The notes beneath the pieces were generated by a model. The model was not told the DNA's origin. It searched no databases and was given only the letters and a program-made list of their open reading frames with translations. From the NCBI GenBank assembly GCA_046706145.1, contig JBJKPP010000291.1, forward strand, positions 1 to 15,906: 15,906 nucleotides of DNA, written 5' to 3'. This stretch comes from JBJKPP01 sp046706145. Lineage in GTDB: Bacteria; Bacteroidota; Ignavibacteria; Ignavibacteriales; Ignavibacteriaceae. A program made the translations under genes and the position numbers. Below, piece by piece: positions 1 to 7,604 of the stretch (position 1 is its first letter; each line of letters starts with the position of its first letter).

Positions 1-71
1 TATGCACCAATTTCAATATCATTGCCAAGTTTAACGTCTTTATCAATAATTGCGGTTGGATGAATTTTCAT
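1..71 (-). CDS. lpxA: 5' end of an LpxA-like hexapeptide-repeat acyltransferase (partial)
   Basis: Only the first 23 codons are in the window; the gene runs off the left edge. The ATG at 71 opens a frame starting MKIHPTAIIDKDVKLGNDIE. This is the usual opening of UDP-N-acetylglucosamine acyltransferase (LpxA), with the IHPTA motif followed by the first hexapeptide turns (V-K-L-G-N-D, I-E-I-G-A) of a left-handed beta helix. LpxA transfers a hydroxyacyl chain from acyl carrier protein to UDP-GlcNAc, the first step of lipid A synthesis in the cytoplasm. Other hexapeptide transferases, such as LpxD or sugar acetyltransferases, have similar turns, so the symbol rests on a short stretch. No strong ribosome-binding site is visible upstream. 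A tRNA lies 178 bases upstream on the same strand. Confidence 0.6.
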   Translation of the reverse strand, partial: MKIHPTAIIDKDVKLGNDIEIGA

Positions 72-248
72 ACTTTTGTTTCAGGTTTTAGCATGAAATA
101 AAATTTAAGTTCAACATCTAACTTTAAGAACTGTATGTTTGAAAAGTATATTTAATGAATTTAATAGTAAAATGAAGAAAATAATTAAAAATTCTTTATG
201 AGGAATTGTATGCTTAGGATGAAATATTTGTTCACTGATTATTCTTTG

Positions 249-334
249 TACCGAAGGCCGGACTCGAACCGGCACCTGGTGTGAGCCAGACTGGATTTTG
301 AGTCCAGCGCGTCTACCAATTCCGCCACTTCGGC
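249..334 (-). tRNA. tRNA-Leu(CAA)
   Basis: On the minus strand a complete class II tRNA of 86 bases can be folded. The acceptor stem GCCGAAG pairs with CTTCGGT, with one G-U at the end and discriminator A. It has a short D stem (GCG/CGC) with the GG pair in the D loop, the anticodon stem CTGGA/TCCAG with loop CTCAAAA (anticodon CAA, reads UUG), a long variable arm, and a T arm with GGTTCGAGTCC. CCA is not encoded. It begins one base after the stop of a broken GIY-YIG frame. Its 5' half is duplicated about 340 bases away. Confidence 0.95.
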
Positions 335-335
335 A

Positions 336-572
336 TTATTCTAAATTTCTTAAAAACTCTTTGCCTATTCCTGATTTAAGGTATTTTTCTCTTTCTCTTG
401 CTTGAATCCTAGTAGAAAAACATTCACTATAAATTAATTCCTATGGTCTGTATGGCCTAGTCGTTCTTTCGTGACCATCATTATGCTGTTTTATTCGATT
501 CTCAAGATTTTTTGTCAAGCCAACATATGTATAATTTCTGATTTTACTTTTTATTGCATAAACAAAAAACAA
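336..572 (-). pseudogene. GIY-YIG endonuclease gene broken by an in-frame TAG
   Basis: One minus-strand frame of 79 codons encodes a complete small GIY-YIG nuclease domain of the kind common in Bacteroidota. The GIY part is VYAI at residues 4-7 and the YIG part is YVG at 16-18. The conserved Arg follows at about 26, and the REKYLKSG segment holds the catalytic Glu at about 62. The frame is interrupted by a single TAG at codon 44 (plus positions 441-443), just after RPYRP, where relatives usually carry an aromatic residue before ELIY; one TGG-to-TAG change would explain it. No ATG is present: the position where relatives start is TTG (570-572), and a TAA lies a few codons upstream. There are no frameshifts, so the lesion is young, is read through, or is a sequencing error. 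The stop codon sits one base before tRNA-Leu. Confidence 0.8.
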
Positions 573-629
573 ATTAAAATACTGAGTTTAGTCCCATTGT
601 TTATGAACTATTATCTTAGCTATATGAAT

Positions 630-697
630 CAGACTGGATTTTGAGTCCAGCGCGCCTGCCTGCCGGTAGGCAGGTCTACCAATTCCGCCACTTCTGC
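630..697 (-). pseudogene. 5' fragment of a second tRNA-Leu, interrupted by a 20-bp palindrome
   Basis: On the minus strand this repeats the 5' part of the intact tRNA-Leu: acceptor 5' strand, D arm and anticodon arm with loop CTCAAAA. Bases 630-654 match 287-311 exactly, and 675-698 match 312-335 with one change (acceptor GCAGAAG for GCCGAAG). The similarity ends at the start of the variable arm, and no T arm or 3' acceptor strand follows, so it cannot make a tRNA. A 20-bp palindromic insert at 655-674 splits the D arm between the D loop and the 3' strand of its stem. It lies 100 bases downstream of the glnS stop on the same strand. Confidence 0.85.
655..674. repeat. 20-bp palindromic insertion inside the tRNA-Leu fragment
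   Basis: The insert CCTGCCTGCCGGTAGGCAGG is found by aligning the tRNA fragment with the intact tRNA-Leu, where CGCG is directly followed by TCTACC. It is a palindrome with ten-base arms, nine of them Watson-Crick and one G-T. It is much richer in G+C than its surroundings. No target duplication longer than one base can be seen. No second copy occurs in the window. It resembles a small dispersed palindromic repeat rather than a protein-coding insertion sequence. Confidence 0.85.
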
Positions 698-797
698 AAT
701 AAACTTTTTTAAGAAGTGCTAAAATAGTGATTATTTTTTAACTTTAGAATTTATAGTATTAATTTCTAGCTTCCTAGAAGGCAGTGAAACAAAAAAA

Positions 798-2492
798 TTA
801 TTGTTTCTTTTCTATTTTTGCCCATGTATCTCTCAGCGCCACTGTTCGATTGAAAACCAGCCTACCGGGTTTGGAGTCTTCAGAATCAACACAAAAATAT
901 CCTTGTCTTTCAAACTGGTAATGATTCTCCGGTTTTGCACTTTTTAAGCTTGGTTCTAAAAAACTGTTATTCAAAATTTGCAGCGAATTTGGATTCAATA
1001 CATCAAGAAAGTTTTCTTCTTTTGCGGGATCTTCAACGGTAAATAATCTATCGTATAACCTTACTTCTGCTTTAATCGAATGTTTTACTGAAACCCAATG
1101 TATAGTTCCTTTTACTTTTTTGTTACTTTTATCTGAGCCGCTTTTCGTATCAGGATCGTAGGTACAGTGAATTTCTAAAATCTCTCCTGTCTTTTCATCT
1201 TTGACAAAGCTTTCACATTTGACAATATACGCATAACGTAATCTTACTTCGTTGCCAGGGTAAAGCCGGAAAAACTTTTTAGGCGGATCTTCCTTGAAAT
1301 CATCCTGTTCAATGTATAGAACTTTGGAGAAAGGTATTTTTCTTGTTCCCATAGTTTGGTCTTCGGGATTGTTAATAGCCTCAAGTTCCTCATCTTGATC
1401 CGGGTAATTATCAATTATGAGTTTCAAAGGTTTTAAGACTCCCATAACTCTTTTTGCGCGCTTATTCAAGTCTTCTCTTACACTGTATTCTAGCAATGCA
1501 AGGTCAATTACATTTTCCCGTTTTGCTACTCCTACTCCTTCAGCAAAATTTCGAATTGATTCCGGTGTGTAACCTCTTCGCCTAAATGCAGAAATGGTTG
1601 GCATTCTTGGATCATTCCAACCGGAGACGTAACCTTCATTAACTAACATAAGAAGTTTTCTCTTGCTCATTATTGTATAGTTGAGATTTAATCTTGCAAA
1701 TTCCACTTGCCTTGGATGATGAATTTCTAATTCTTCAAGGAACCAGTCGTATAAAGGCCGGTGATTTTCAAATTCTAATGTGCAGATGGAATACGTAATC
1801 CCTTCAATGGAGTCTGACTGCCCATGTGCCCAATCATACATTGGATAAATACACCATTTATCTCCGGTTCTATGATGTGTAGCATGACGAATTCTATACA
1901 TAATTGGATCACGCATATTTATATTGGGAGAAGTCATATCAATCTTTGCTCTTAAGACATGCTCTCCATCATTGAACTCACCATTTTTCATCTTTTCAAA
2001 TAACAATAAGTTCTCTTCAACACTTCTGTTTCTGTAAGGACTTTCTTCGCCTGCTTCTGTAGGCGCGCCGCGTGAGTTTTTTATTTCTTCCGTTGTTTGG
2101 GAGTCAACGTATGCTTTACCTTTCTTTATAAGTTTAATAGCATATTCGTAAAGAGTATCAAAATAATCGGATGCGTAGAATTCTCTCTCTTGCCAGTCAA
2201 AGCCAAGCCATTTTATATCTTCTTTTATAGATTCTACATATTCAACTTCTTCTTTAGTTGGGTTTGTATCATCAAATCTTAAATTGCATAAACCGTTATA
2301 TTCTTTAGCCAGACCAAAGTTGAGGCAAATAGATTTTGCATGTCCAATGTGAAGATAACCATTAGGTTCCGGAGGGAAACGGGTGTGAACTATCTTTTTA
2401 AATTTACCTTCATTAAAGTCAGCATCAATTATATCTTTTATAAAATTCGTAGGATGAGATTTTTCTTCTGTTTTATTTTCTGTTTCGTTCAT
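798..2492 (-). CDS. glnS: Glutaminyl-tRNA synthetase
   Basis: The 564-residue product charges tRNA-Gln with glutamine in the cytoplasm. It is a class I synthetase with HIGH at residues 48-51 in RFPPEPNGYLHIGHAKS, and MSKRK at 275-279 in place of KMSKS, as in E. coli GlnRS. The segment after it, GWNDPRMPTISAFRRRGY, is a GlnRS signature that distinguishes it from GluRS. The C-terminal half has the two-barrel anticodon-binding region, and the length matches the family (about 550). It starts with ATG nine bases after the gltX stop on the same strand, so the two genes are probably co-transcribed. There is no clear Shine-Dalgarno site. The tail of the operon runs toward the tRNA-Leu fragment and the tRNA-Leu gene. 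Confidence 0.97.
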   Translation of the reverse strand: MNETENKTEEKSHPTNFIKDIIDADFNEGKFKKIVHTRFPPEPNGYLHIGHAKSICLNFGLAKEYNGLCNLRFDDTNPTKEEVEYVESIKEDIKWLGFDWQEREFYASDYFDTLYEYAIKLIKKGKAYVDSQTTEEIKNSRGAPTEAGEESPYRNRSVEENLLLFEKMKNGEFNDGEHVLRAKIDMTSPNINMRDPIMYRIRHATHHRTGDKWCIYPMYDWAHGQSDSIEGITYSICTLEFENHRPLYDWFLEELEIHHPRQVEFARLNLNYTIMSKRKLLMLVNEGYVSGWNDPRMPTISAFRRRGYTPESIRNFAEGVGVAKRENVIDLALLEYSVREDLNKRAKRVMGVLKPLKLIIDNYPDQDEELEAINNPEDQTMGTRKIPFSKVLYIEQDDFKEDPPKKFFRLYPGNEVRLRYAYIVKCESFVKDEKTGEILEIHCTYDPDTKSGSDKSNKKVKGTIHWVSVKHSIKAEVRLYDRLFTVEDPAKEENFLDVLNPNSLQILNNSFLEPSLKSAKPENHYQFERQGYFCVDSEDSKPGRLVFNRTVALRDTWAKIEKKQ

Positions 2493-2501
2493 TTTTTGAT
2501 T

Positions 2502-3962
2502 CTAATTAATTTTAATAGTTACAATAGCTTTGTTGATTCTATCCATCACTTCATTTTTCCCTAATATTGCTAACATATCAAACAAGCCGGGTCCAGTGCT
2601 CATTCCAGAAACTGCTAATCTAACAGGATGAATTAATTTGCCTGCCCCAATTCCAAAATATTCTGCTGTTTCTCTTAAAGATTTCTCAAAATCTTCTTTA
2701 ACAGGATTTTCGAAACTACTCAAATTCTCCAACAGCTTCTCAAGTTGTTTCGGAGTATCTTCCATCCATCTTTTTTTAACGGAGCTTTCTTCATATTCTT
2801 CTGGCTTTCGAAAGAAATACGGACTTTTTTCAATATAGTCACGGACAAAAGATACTCTTTCTTTCATCACAGTAATTATTTGAAGCAAGTATTCATCTGA
2901 AAAATCTGAAGGAGGCAAATTATTTTTCAGCATTTCATCTTTAAGCAATGGCAGAATCTCTGTGTTTGATTTTGCTCTGAGATGTTCAGCATTTAGCCAG
3001 TCGAGTTTTTCTATATTAAAAATTGCTCCCGCTTTATTAACTCTGTCTAGTGAAAATATATTAATCATTTCATCCAATTGAAAAAATTCTTTATCATCAC
3101 CAGGATTCCAGCCCAATAATACTACAAAGTTAAGCAACGCTTCTTTCAAATAACCTTTTTCTTTGTAATCTTCAACAGCTACATCTCCCTGTCTTTTACT
3201 CAGTTTTGAGCGATCTGAATTAAGCAGGAGAGGGAGGTGTGCAAATTCAGGTTTTTCCCAATTGAAAAAATCATAAAGTAGAATGTGTTTGGGAGTTGAA
3301 GAAAGCCATTCTTCGCCGCGTACGACGTGAGTTATTTTCATCAAATGGTCATCAATTACGTTTGCCATGTGGTAAGTAGGAAAACCGTCGCTTTTGATTA
3401 AAATCTGATCATCTATAATATTACTGTCAAATTCAATTTCTCCTCTTATCAAATCGTTAACCTTAATTTTTGTATCAGGTGGTACATTTAACCTAACAAC
3501 TTTAGAGATTCCATCAGCGAAGTTTTTTTCAATTTCAGTTTTACTTAAATGTAAACAATGTTTGTCGTATTTAGATTGCAAACCTTGTTCTTGTTGTCTC
3601 TTTCTTAATTTATTCAATCTTTCCTGAGTGCAAAAGCAGTAATAAGCCTTATTGTTTTTTATTAATTCTTGAGAGTATTTTTCATAAAAATTTAATCTTT
3701 CTGATTGCGAATAAGGGCCGAACTCTCCGTTTTTTTCAGGACCTTCGTCATATATTAAACCAGCCCATTTGAGAGTTGAAATCAAATTTTCTACAGCACC
3801 TTCAACAAATCTGTTTCTGTCTGTATCTTCTATTCTTAAAATGAATTTTCCCTTTTTGTTTTGAGCGAATAGGTAATTATAGAGAGCAGTTCTTAAACCG
3901 CCGACATGTAGATAGCCGGTTGGGCTTGGGGCAAAACGAACACGTGGAATTTCACTTATCAT
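2502..3962 (-). CDS. gltX: Glutamyl-tRNA synthetase
   Basis: The 486-residue protein is a bacterial-type GluRS, charging tRNA-Glu in the cytoplasm. It has HVGG at residues 19-22 in RFAPSPTGYLHVGGLRTALY and KLSKR at 253-257 in place of KMSKS. A zinc-binding set is visible: C109-x-C111 and C136-x-H138, with the same spacing as the zinc ligands of E. coli GluRS. The C-terminal helical anticodon-binding part is present and the length is normal. It starts with ATG at 3962. It lies 59 bases downstream of the histidine-kinase-like gene and nine bases upstream of glnS, all on the minus strand. With a separate GlnRS next door, this GluRS need not mischarge tRNA-Gln, although that cannot be judged from sequence alone. 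Confidence 0.97.
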   Translation of the reverse strand: MISEIPRVRFAPSPTGYLHVGGLRTALYNYLFAQNKKGKFILRIEDTDRNRFVEGAVENLISTLKWAGLIYDEGPEKNGEFGPYSQSERLNFYEKYSQELIKNNKAYYCFCTQERLNKLRKRQQEQGLQSKYDKHCLHLSKTEIEKNFADGISKVVRLNVPPDTKIKVNDLIRGEIEFDSNIIDDQILIKSDGFPTYHMANVIDDHLMKITHVVRGEEWLSSTPKHILLYDFFNWEKPEFAHLPLLLNSDRSKLSKRQGDVAVEDYKEKGYLKEALLNFVVLLGWNPGDDKEFFQLDEMINIFSLDRVNKAGAIFNIEKLDWLNAEHLRAKSNTEILPLLKDEMLKNNLPPSDFSDEYLLQIITVMKERVSFVRDYIEKSPYFFRKPEEYEESSVKKRWMEDTPKQLEKLLENLSSFENPVKEDFEKSLRETAEYFGIGAGKLIHPVRLAVSGMSTGPGLFDMLAILGKNEVMDRINKAIVTIKIN

Positions 3963-4021
3963 AACAGTTTAAAAAATAGAAAATTAATGGTTTGATTTTG
4001 AAATGAATAGCCAGTTCCCAA

Positions 4022-6352
4022 TTAATTCGGAATATTTAATTTCGTCTCAGTATATTGTTTTACTTTGTCAATAAATTCTTGACTGTCAATAGGCTTAGGA
4101 ATGTAGTCGGTTGCTCCTGCCTCTAAACACTTCTCTTTATCGCCCTTCATGGCAAACGCTGTTAATGCTATTATTGGAGTATCTTTATATTCTGGTAATT
4201 CTCTTATTTTTTCAGTTGCTTCAAAGCCGTTCATAATTGGCATCTGCATATCCATTAAAATCAAGTCAAACTTTTCTTTTTTAACTATATCTAAAGCCTC
4301 AACCCCGTTTTCCACAACTTCTATATATTCAAAATTATTTTTCTTTAGCAATCTTGTAACAATAATCTGGGAGTGTTTATAATCTTCAACCAGGAGAATT
4401 TTTGATGCTGCTGGCGATGGTTTTGTCTTTGCATCTGTTTTTACAGGCTCATCGTACCTATTAATCATCTGATTTATTGTTTCAGATAAATCTTCGATGT
4501 TTGTACTACTTTTCTTAAGCAGCTCTTCAAACATACCATCAATTTTATGCAGTTCTTCCTGATAATTTTCTTTACCTGTATAAATTATAATGGGAAGTTT
4601 TACAAAACGAGGACTGAGCTTGAGTTGTTTTATCAAATCATATCCAGATATTTCAGGCATGTCGAGGTCAACAATAGCCAGATCCAATCGCATATCTCTT
4701 ACTAGATTATAGACTTTAGTTGAATCCGATTCAGCTATCGGATTAAATTTCAGCTTTTGTACTGCTTCTTTAATAAGATTGAGGGTAGGAACGTCATCAT
4801 CCACAATAAGTATATTAGAATCTTGTTTAAGTTTATAATTTTGTAGTACCTCAACAAGATAAGAATAGTTTATGGGCTTTACAAAATATTCCACAGCTCC
4901 CATTAAAAATGCTTTTTGCTGTTCCGCTTCAACTGAACATACTATCACTGGAATGTTTCGCAGTTTTTTATTTTCCCTGATTTTCTTTAGAAGTTCAAAA
5001 CCGCTTGAATCAGGCAAAGCTATATCCATTAGAATCGCCAAGTAGTCTTTTTCTTCAAGAGCTTTCAATGCTTCAGATGCATAATTAACTATGTTTGGTT
5101 TATAACCCCATTTGGTTAAGTAATTATTCAGAATTTTTGAAGTTGCATAATCGTCTTCGACAACAAGAACTTTATTTTCGGATGAAGGTCGAGGAAGAGA
5201 AGATATTTTATCTTCTATAGCATTGACTTTTTCAGCCTTAACAGAAATATTATAAACATTACCTTTTCTAATATTGCTTTGAATTTCAATCTGTCCATCC
5301 ATAAGCGCAACGTACTTCTGGGCTAATGTAAGAGATAAACCTGTTACACCGTTAATTTTTGTGTTGCCTATATTAAAAATGGAAAATGGTTCAAAGAAAG
5401 ATTTTATTTGTTTACTGGTAAGTCCATTGCTTGTATCAATTATCCTAAAATTTAACTTTCCGTTTTCTAGATTAATTAAATTTAAGTTTATTTTTCCATT
5501 TTCAGTCAAACGCAGCGAATAGCCTATCAAGCTAATTAATATATAACGAAGTTTAATTGAATCTATAACAATACTACTTGGAATATCGTTACTAATGTTT
5601 AATTGTATGGAAACATAGTTGTTTTTCTCATTCAACTGTTTTATGATTTCTTCGCAGAAAACTCTTAGATTTATCTTCGATTTTACTTCTTTTATGCTGC
5701 CAATTTCAATCTTTGCAAGTTCTATAAGGTCATCAACTAATGCCAGTTGGTTAGAAGCTGCTTCTTTAAGAGTTGACACATATTCAGACTGTGATGGAGT
5801 AAGTTTATCTTCCCTAAGTAGGGAAGCAAACCCCATAATATTATTTGAAGGAGTTCTAAGTTCATTTGAAATGCCAGCTGTTACTTTTGCTGCTGAACTG
5901 CTTTTGCTAATTGAAGCAGACTTTATGAAGTCTGAAGAAAGTATTCCGAATTCTTCATAACTTTTTATTTCTTCTACAGTAAAAGGAGATCTTTTTAGAA
6001 ATTTGAATATAAAGTTATTATCATGAACCTTAAATAGTAAGCTACCTTCGTTCATCTTTACGTCTGTGAGTGAAATTTCGCAATTTTCATGGGCATCAAA
6101 CACAATAGACTTATTATTGCTGAGGAGTATCTGACATCCTTTACAAAAATAGCTTTCCTTTTCTTTAAAGTTTTTTCTTGCCCTGGACGATTTTGCCAGG
6201 AACTTTAATTTGTTTTCTTCGTCAAATTCGAAAAGGGCGGAAGACTCTAGGTCAAAGATGGCATCTACGAATTCACACAGCTTCCCGTACAGTTCAGGAA
6301 GTTGAGAACCGAATAAATTATTGAAATTCTTAAGGAACTCAGAGTTGTTCAA
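4022..6352 (-). CDS. Multi-receiver hybrid histidine-kinase-like protein with a degenerate (probably dead) kinase core
   Basis: The 776-residue protein has no membrane segments and is probably cytoplasmic. Residues 1-145 resemble a diverged GAF sensor domain with C70-x2-C73 and H88-x2-C91, which could bind a metal or cofactor. Residues 155-220 are a HisKA-like helix pair reading ISNELRTPSNNI: the phospho-acceptor His is Asn163 (AAT, 5864-5866). The ATPase region (about 225-375) has lost its conserved boxes: the N box reads LIGYSLRLT, G1 reads DTSNGLT and G2 reads GVTGLSL. Three receiver domains follow, about 393-508, 512-630 and 650-768, with phospho-acceptor Asp443, Asp562 and Asp701, acidic pairs, Ser/Thr and Lys all kept. 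The start is TTG at 6352; an in-frame TAA lies three codons upstream and no early ATG exists. It is divergent from a receiver-cyclase gene, so a shared circuit is likely. Autokinase activity is doubtful. Confidence 0.9.
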   Translation of the reverse strand: MNNSEFLKNFNNLFGSQLPELYGKLCEFVDAIFDLESSALFEFDEENKLKFLAKSSRARKNFKEKESYFCKGCQILLSNNKSIVFDAHENCEISLTDVKMNEGSLLFKVHDNNFIFKFLKRSPFTVEEIKSYEEFGILSSDFIKSASISKSSSAAKVTAGISNELRTPSNNIMGFASLLREDKLTPSQSEYVSTLKEAASNQLALVDDLIELAKIEIGSIKEVKSKINLRVFCEEIIKQLNEKNNYVSIQLNISNDIPSSIVIDSIKLRYILISLIGYSLRLTENGKINLNLINLENGKLNFRIIDTSNGLTSKQIKSFFEPFSIFNIGNTKINGVTGLSLTLAQKYVALMDGQIEIQSNIRKGNVYNISVKAEKVNAIEDKISSLPRPSSENKVLVVEDDYATSKILNNYLTKWGYKPNIVNYASEALKALEEKDYLAILMDIALPDSSGFELLKKIRENKKLRNIPVIVCSVEAEQQKAFLMGAVEYFVKPINYSYLVEVLQNYKLKQDSNILIVDDDVPTLNLIKEAVQKLKFNPIAESDSTKVYNLVRDMRLDLAIVDLDMPEISGYDLIKQLKLSPRFVKLPIIIYTGKENYQEELHKIDGMFEELLKKSSTNIEDLSETINQMINRYDEPVKTDAKTKPSPAASKILLVEDYKHSQIIVTRLLKKNNFEYIEVVENGVEALDIVKKEKFDLILMDMQMPIMNGFEATEKIRELPEYKDTPIIALTAFAMKGDKEKCLEAGATDYIPKPIDSQEFIDKVKQYTETKLNIPN

Positions 6353-6542
6353 ATGCGTTTATCTTTTTACCCTGAAATAAATTACTTAAACTTAGCTAAC
6401 AATTTAATACAAATATAGAAATTAAAATCCTAAAATTGCAATACATAGACTTTATGGAATTTTAATACTTTGTTTCTTCTATGTGACATTTTAATTGAAT
6501 ATTTTGAATTATAGAAATAATAATTTTATTTGGGTTTCCTAA
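6353..6542. promoter_or_regulatory. Divergent promoter region of the two signalling genes
   Basis: These 190 A+T-rich bases separate the starts of the kinase-like gene (minus) and the receiver-cyclase gene (plus), so both promoters must lie here. I could not pick out a convincing -35/-10 pair, a Bacteroidota-type promoter or a palindromic operator. The call rests on gene arrangement only. Confidence 0.5.
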
Positions 6543-7589
6543 ATGGATGAAATTCCCAGAATTTTAGTTGCAGAAGATGAGAAAATTATTGCTAAAGATA
6601 TAAGTCAAACGTTAAAGAAATTTGGGTATGATGTTTTAGACTCCGCCACAACTGCAGAAAAAGTTATAAATCAAGCAAAAAAATTTCAACCTGACCTCAT
6701 TCTAATGGATATTCTTTTGGATGGGGAAACCACCGGAATTGATGCTGCTAAGATACTGCAAAAAGATATGGATATTCCTATCATTTATTTAACAGCCTTG
6801 GCAGATGAGAATACAATTAGCAAAGCGAAGGAAACGGAACCATACGGCTATATATTGAAACCGTTTGATCAAAAAACTCTCCGCACAACAGTGGAAATGG
6901 CTCTCTATAAACATCAACTGAATAGTAAACTCAAAAAGCGAACCCTCGAACTAGAGGAAGAAAAAGAAAAATCCGATAACCTTCTTTTAAATATTTTTCC
7001 AAGTGAAATTGCACAGGAACTAAAGGAGAAAGGTATAATAGAACCAAGAGAGTATAAGCTTGTTACTTTACTCTTCACGGATTTTCAAGGTTTTACAAAA
7101 TTAGCTTCCCAAATGACTCCCGGCAGGTTACTACAGGAACTTAATGAAATTTTTAATACCTTCGATTTAATCATACAAAAATATAGCTTAGAGAAACTGA
7201 AAACGATTGGTGATTCTTATATGGTTGGTGGAGGTTTTCCGCAAGTATCCGAGGATCATGCAGTAAAGATCATAAATGCTGCTTTTGATATGCTGGATTA
7301 TCTGCAAAAAAGAAATGCGGCTTCACAATTTAAATGGCAAATGAGACTTGGTGCCCATTCCGGAAATGTGGTTGCAGGGGTAGTAGGAAAATACAAATAT
7401 ACTTATGACGTTTGGGGGGAAACAGTTAACATTGCCAGTCGTTTGGAAAGATACAGCCTTCCCGGTAAAATTAATGTAAGCGGTCAGACATATGAGCTAA
7501 TAAAGAATCATTTTACCTGCAAAAGTATGGGGCATCTTCAAGTTTCGGATAAAGTCATCGAAACTTATTTTGTGATAGATAGAAAATAA
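6543..7589 (+). CDS. Response regulator with class III adenylate cyclase output
   Basis: The 348-residue soluble protein joins a receiver domain (residues 5-122: acidic E11-D12, phospho-acceptor Asp56, Thr84, Lys106 in LKPF) to a class III nucleotide cyclase domain (about 165-347). The helical linker contains NLLLNIFPSEIAQELK, typical of cyclase transducer elements. The cyclase has both metal Asp residues (D180 in LFTDFQGFT, D224 in TIGDSYM), the adenine-selecting pair Lys220 and Asp289 (YDVWG), and transition-state Asn296 and Arg300 in NIASR. Lys plus Asp is the adenylate pattern; guanylate cyclases have Glu and Cys. It should make cAMP from ATP under control of phosphorylation at Asp56. The gene is divergent from the multi-receiver pseudokinase. 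ATG at 6543 is the natural start, but no strong ribosome-binding site is visible. Confidence 0.93.
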   Translation: MDEIPRILVAEDEKIIAKDISQTLKKFGYDVLDSATTAEKVINQAKKFQPDLILMDILLDGETTGIDAAKILQKDMDIPIIYLTALADENTISKAKETEPYGYILKPFDQKTLRTTVEMALYKHQLNSKLKKRTLELEEEKEKSDNLLLNIFPSEIAQELKEKGIIEPREYKLVTLLFTDFQGFTKLASQMTPGRLLQELNEIFNTFDLIIQKYSLEKLKTIGDSYMVGGGFPQVSEDHAVKIINAAFDMLDYLQKRNAASQFKWQMRLGAHSGNVVAGVVGKYKYTYDVWGETVNIASRLERYSLPGKINVSGQTYELIKNHFTCKSMGHLQVSDKVIETYFVIDRK

Positions 7590-7604
7590 CTTTTCGTAAA
7601 ATCA

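Noticed and set aside
630..698. A second functional tRNA-Leu
   Set aside because: There is no T arm or 3' acceptor strand after the anticodon arm, and the D arm is split by 20 bases.
5619..5960. Plus-strand open frame of 113 codons opposite the kinase-like gene
   Set aside because: It lies wholly inside the HisKA/ATPase-like coding region in antisense, has no ribosome-binding site and has no recognisable domain.
6353..6542. Specific promoter boxes for the divergent signalling genes
   Set aside because: Many weak A+T-rich matches are possible and none stands out, so no -35/-10 or -33/-7 pair was called.
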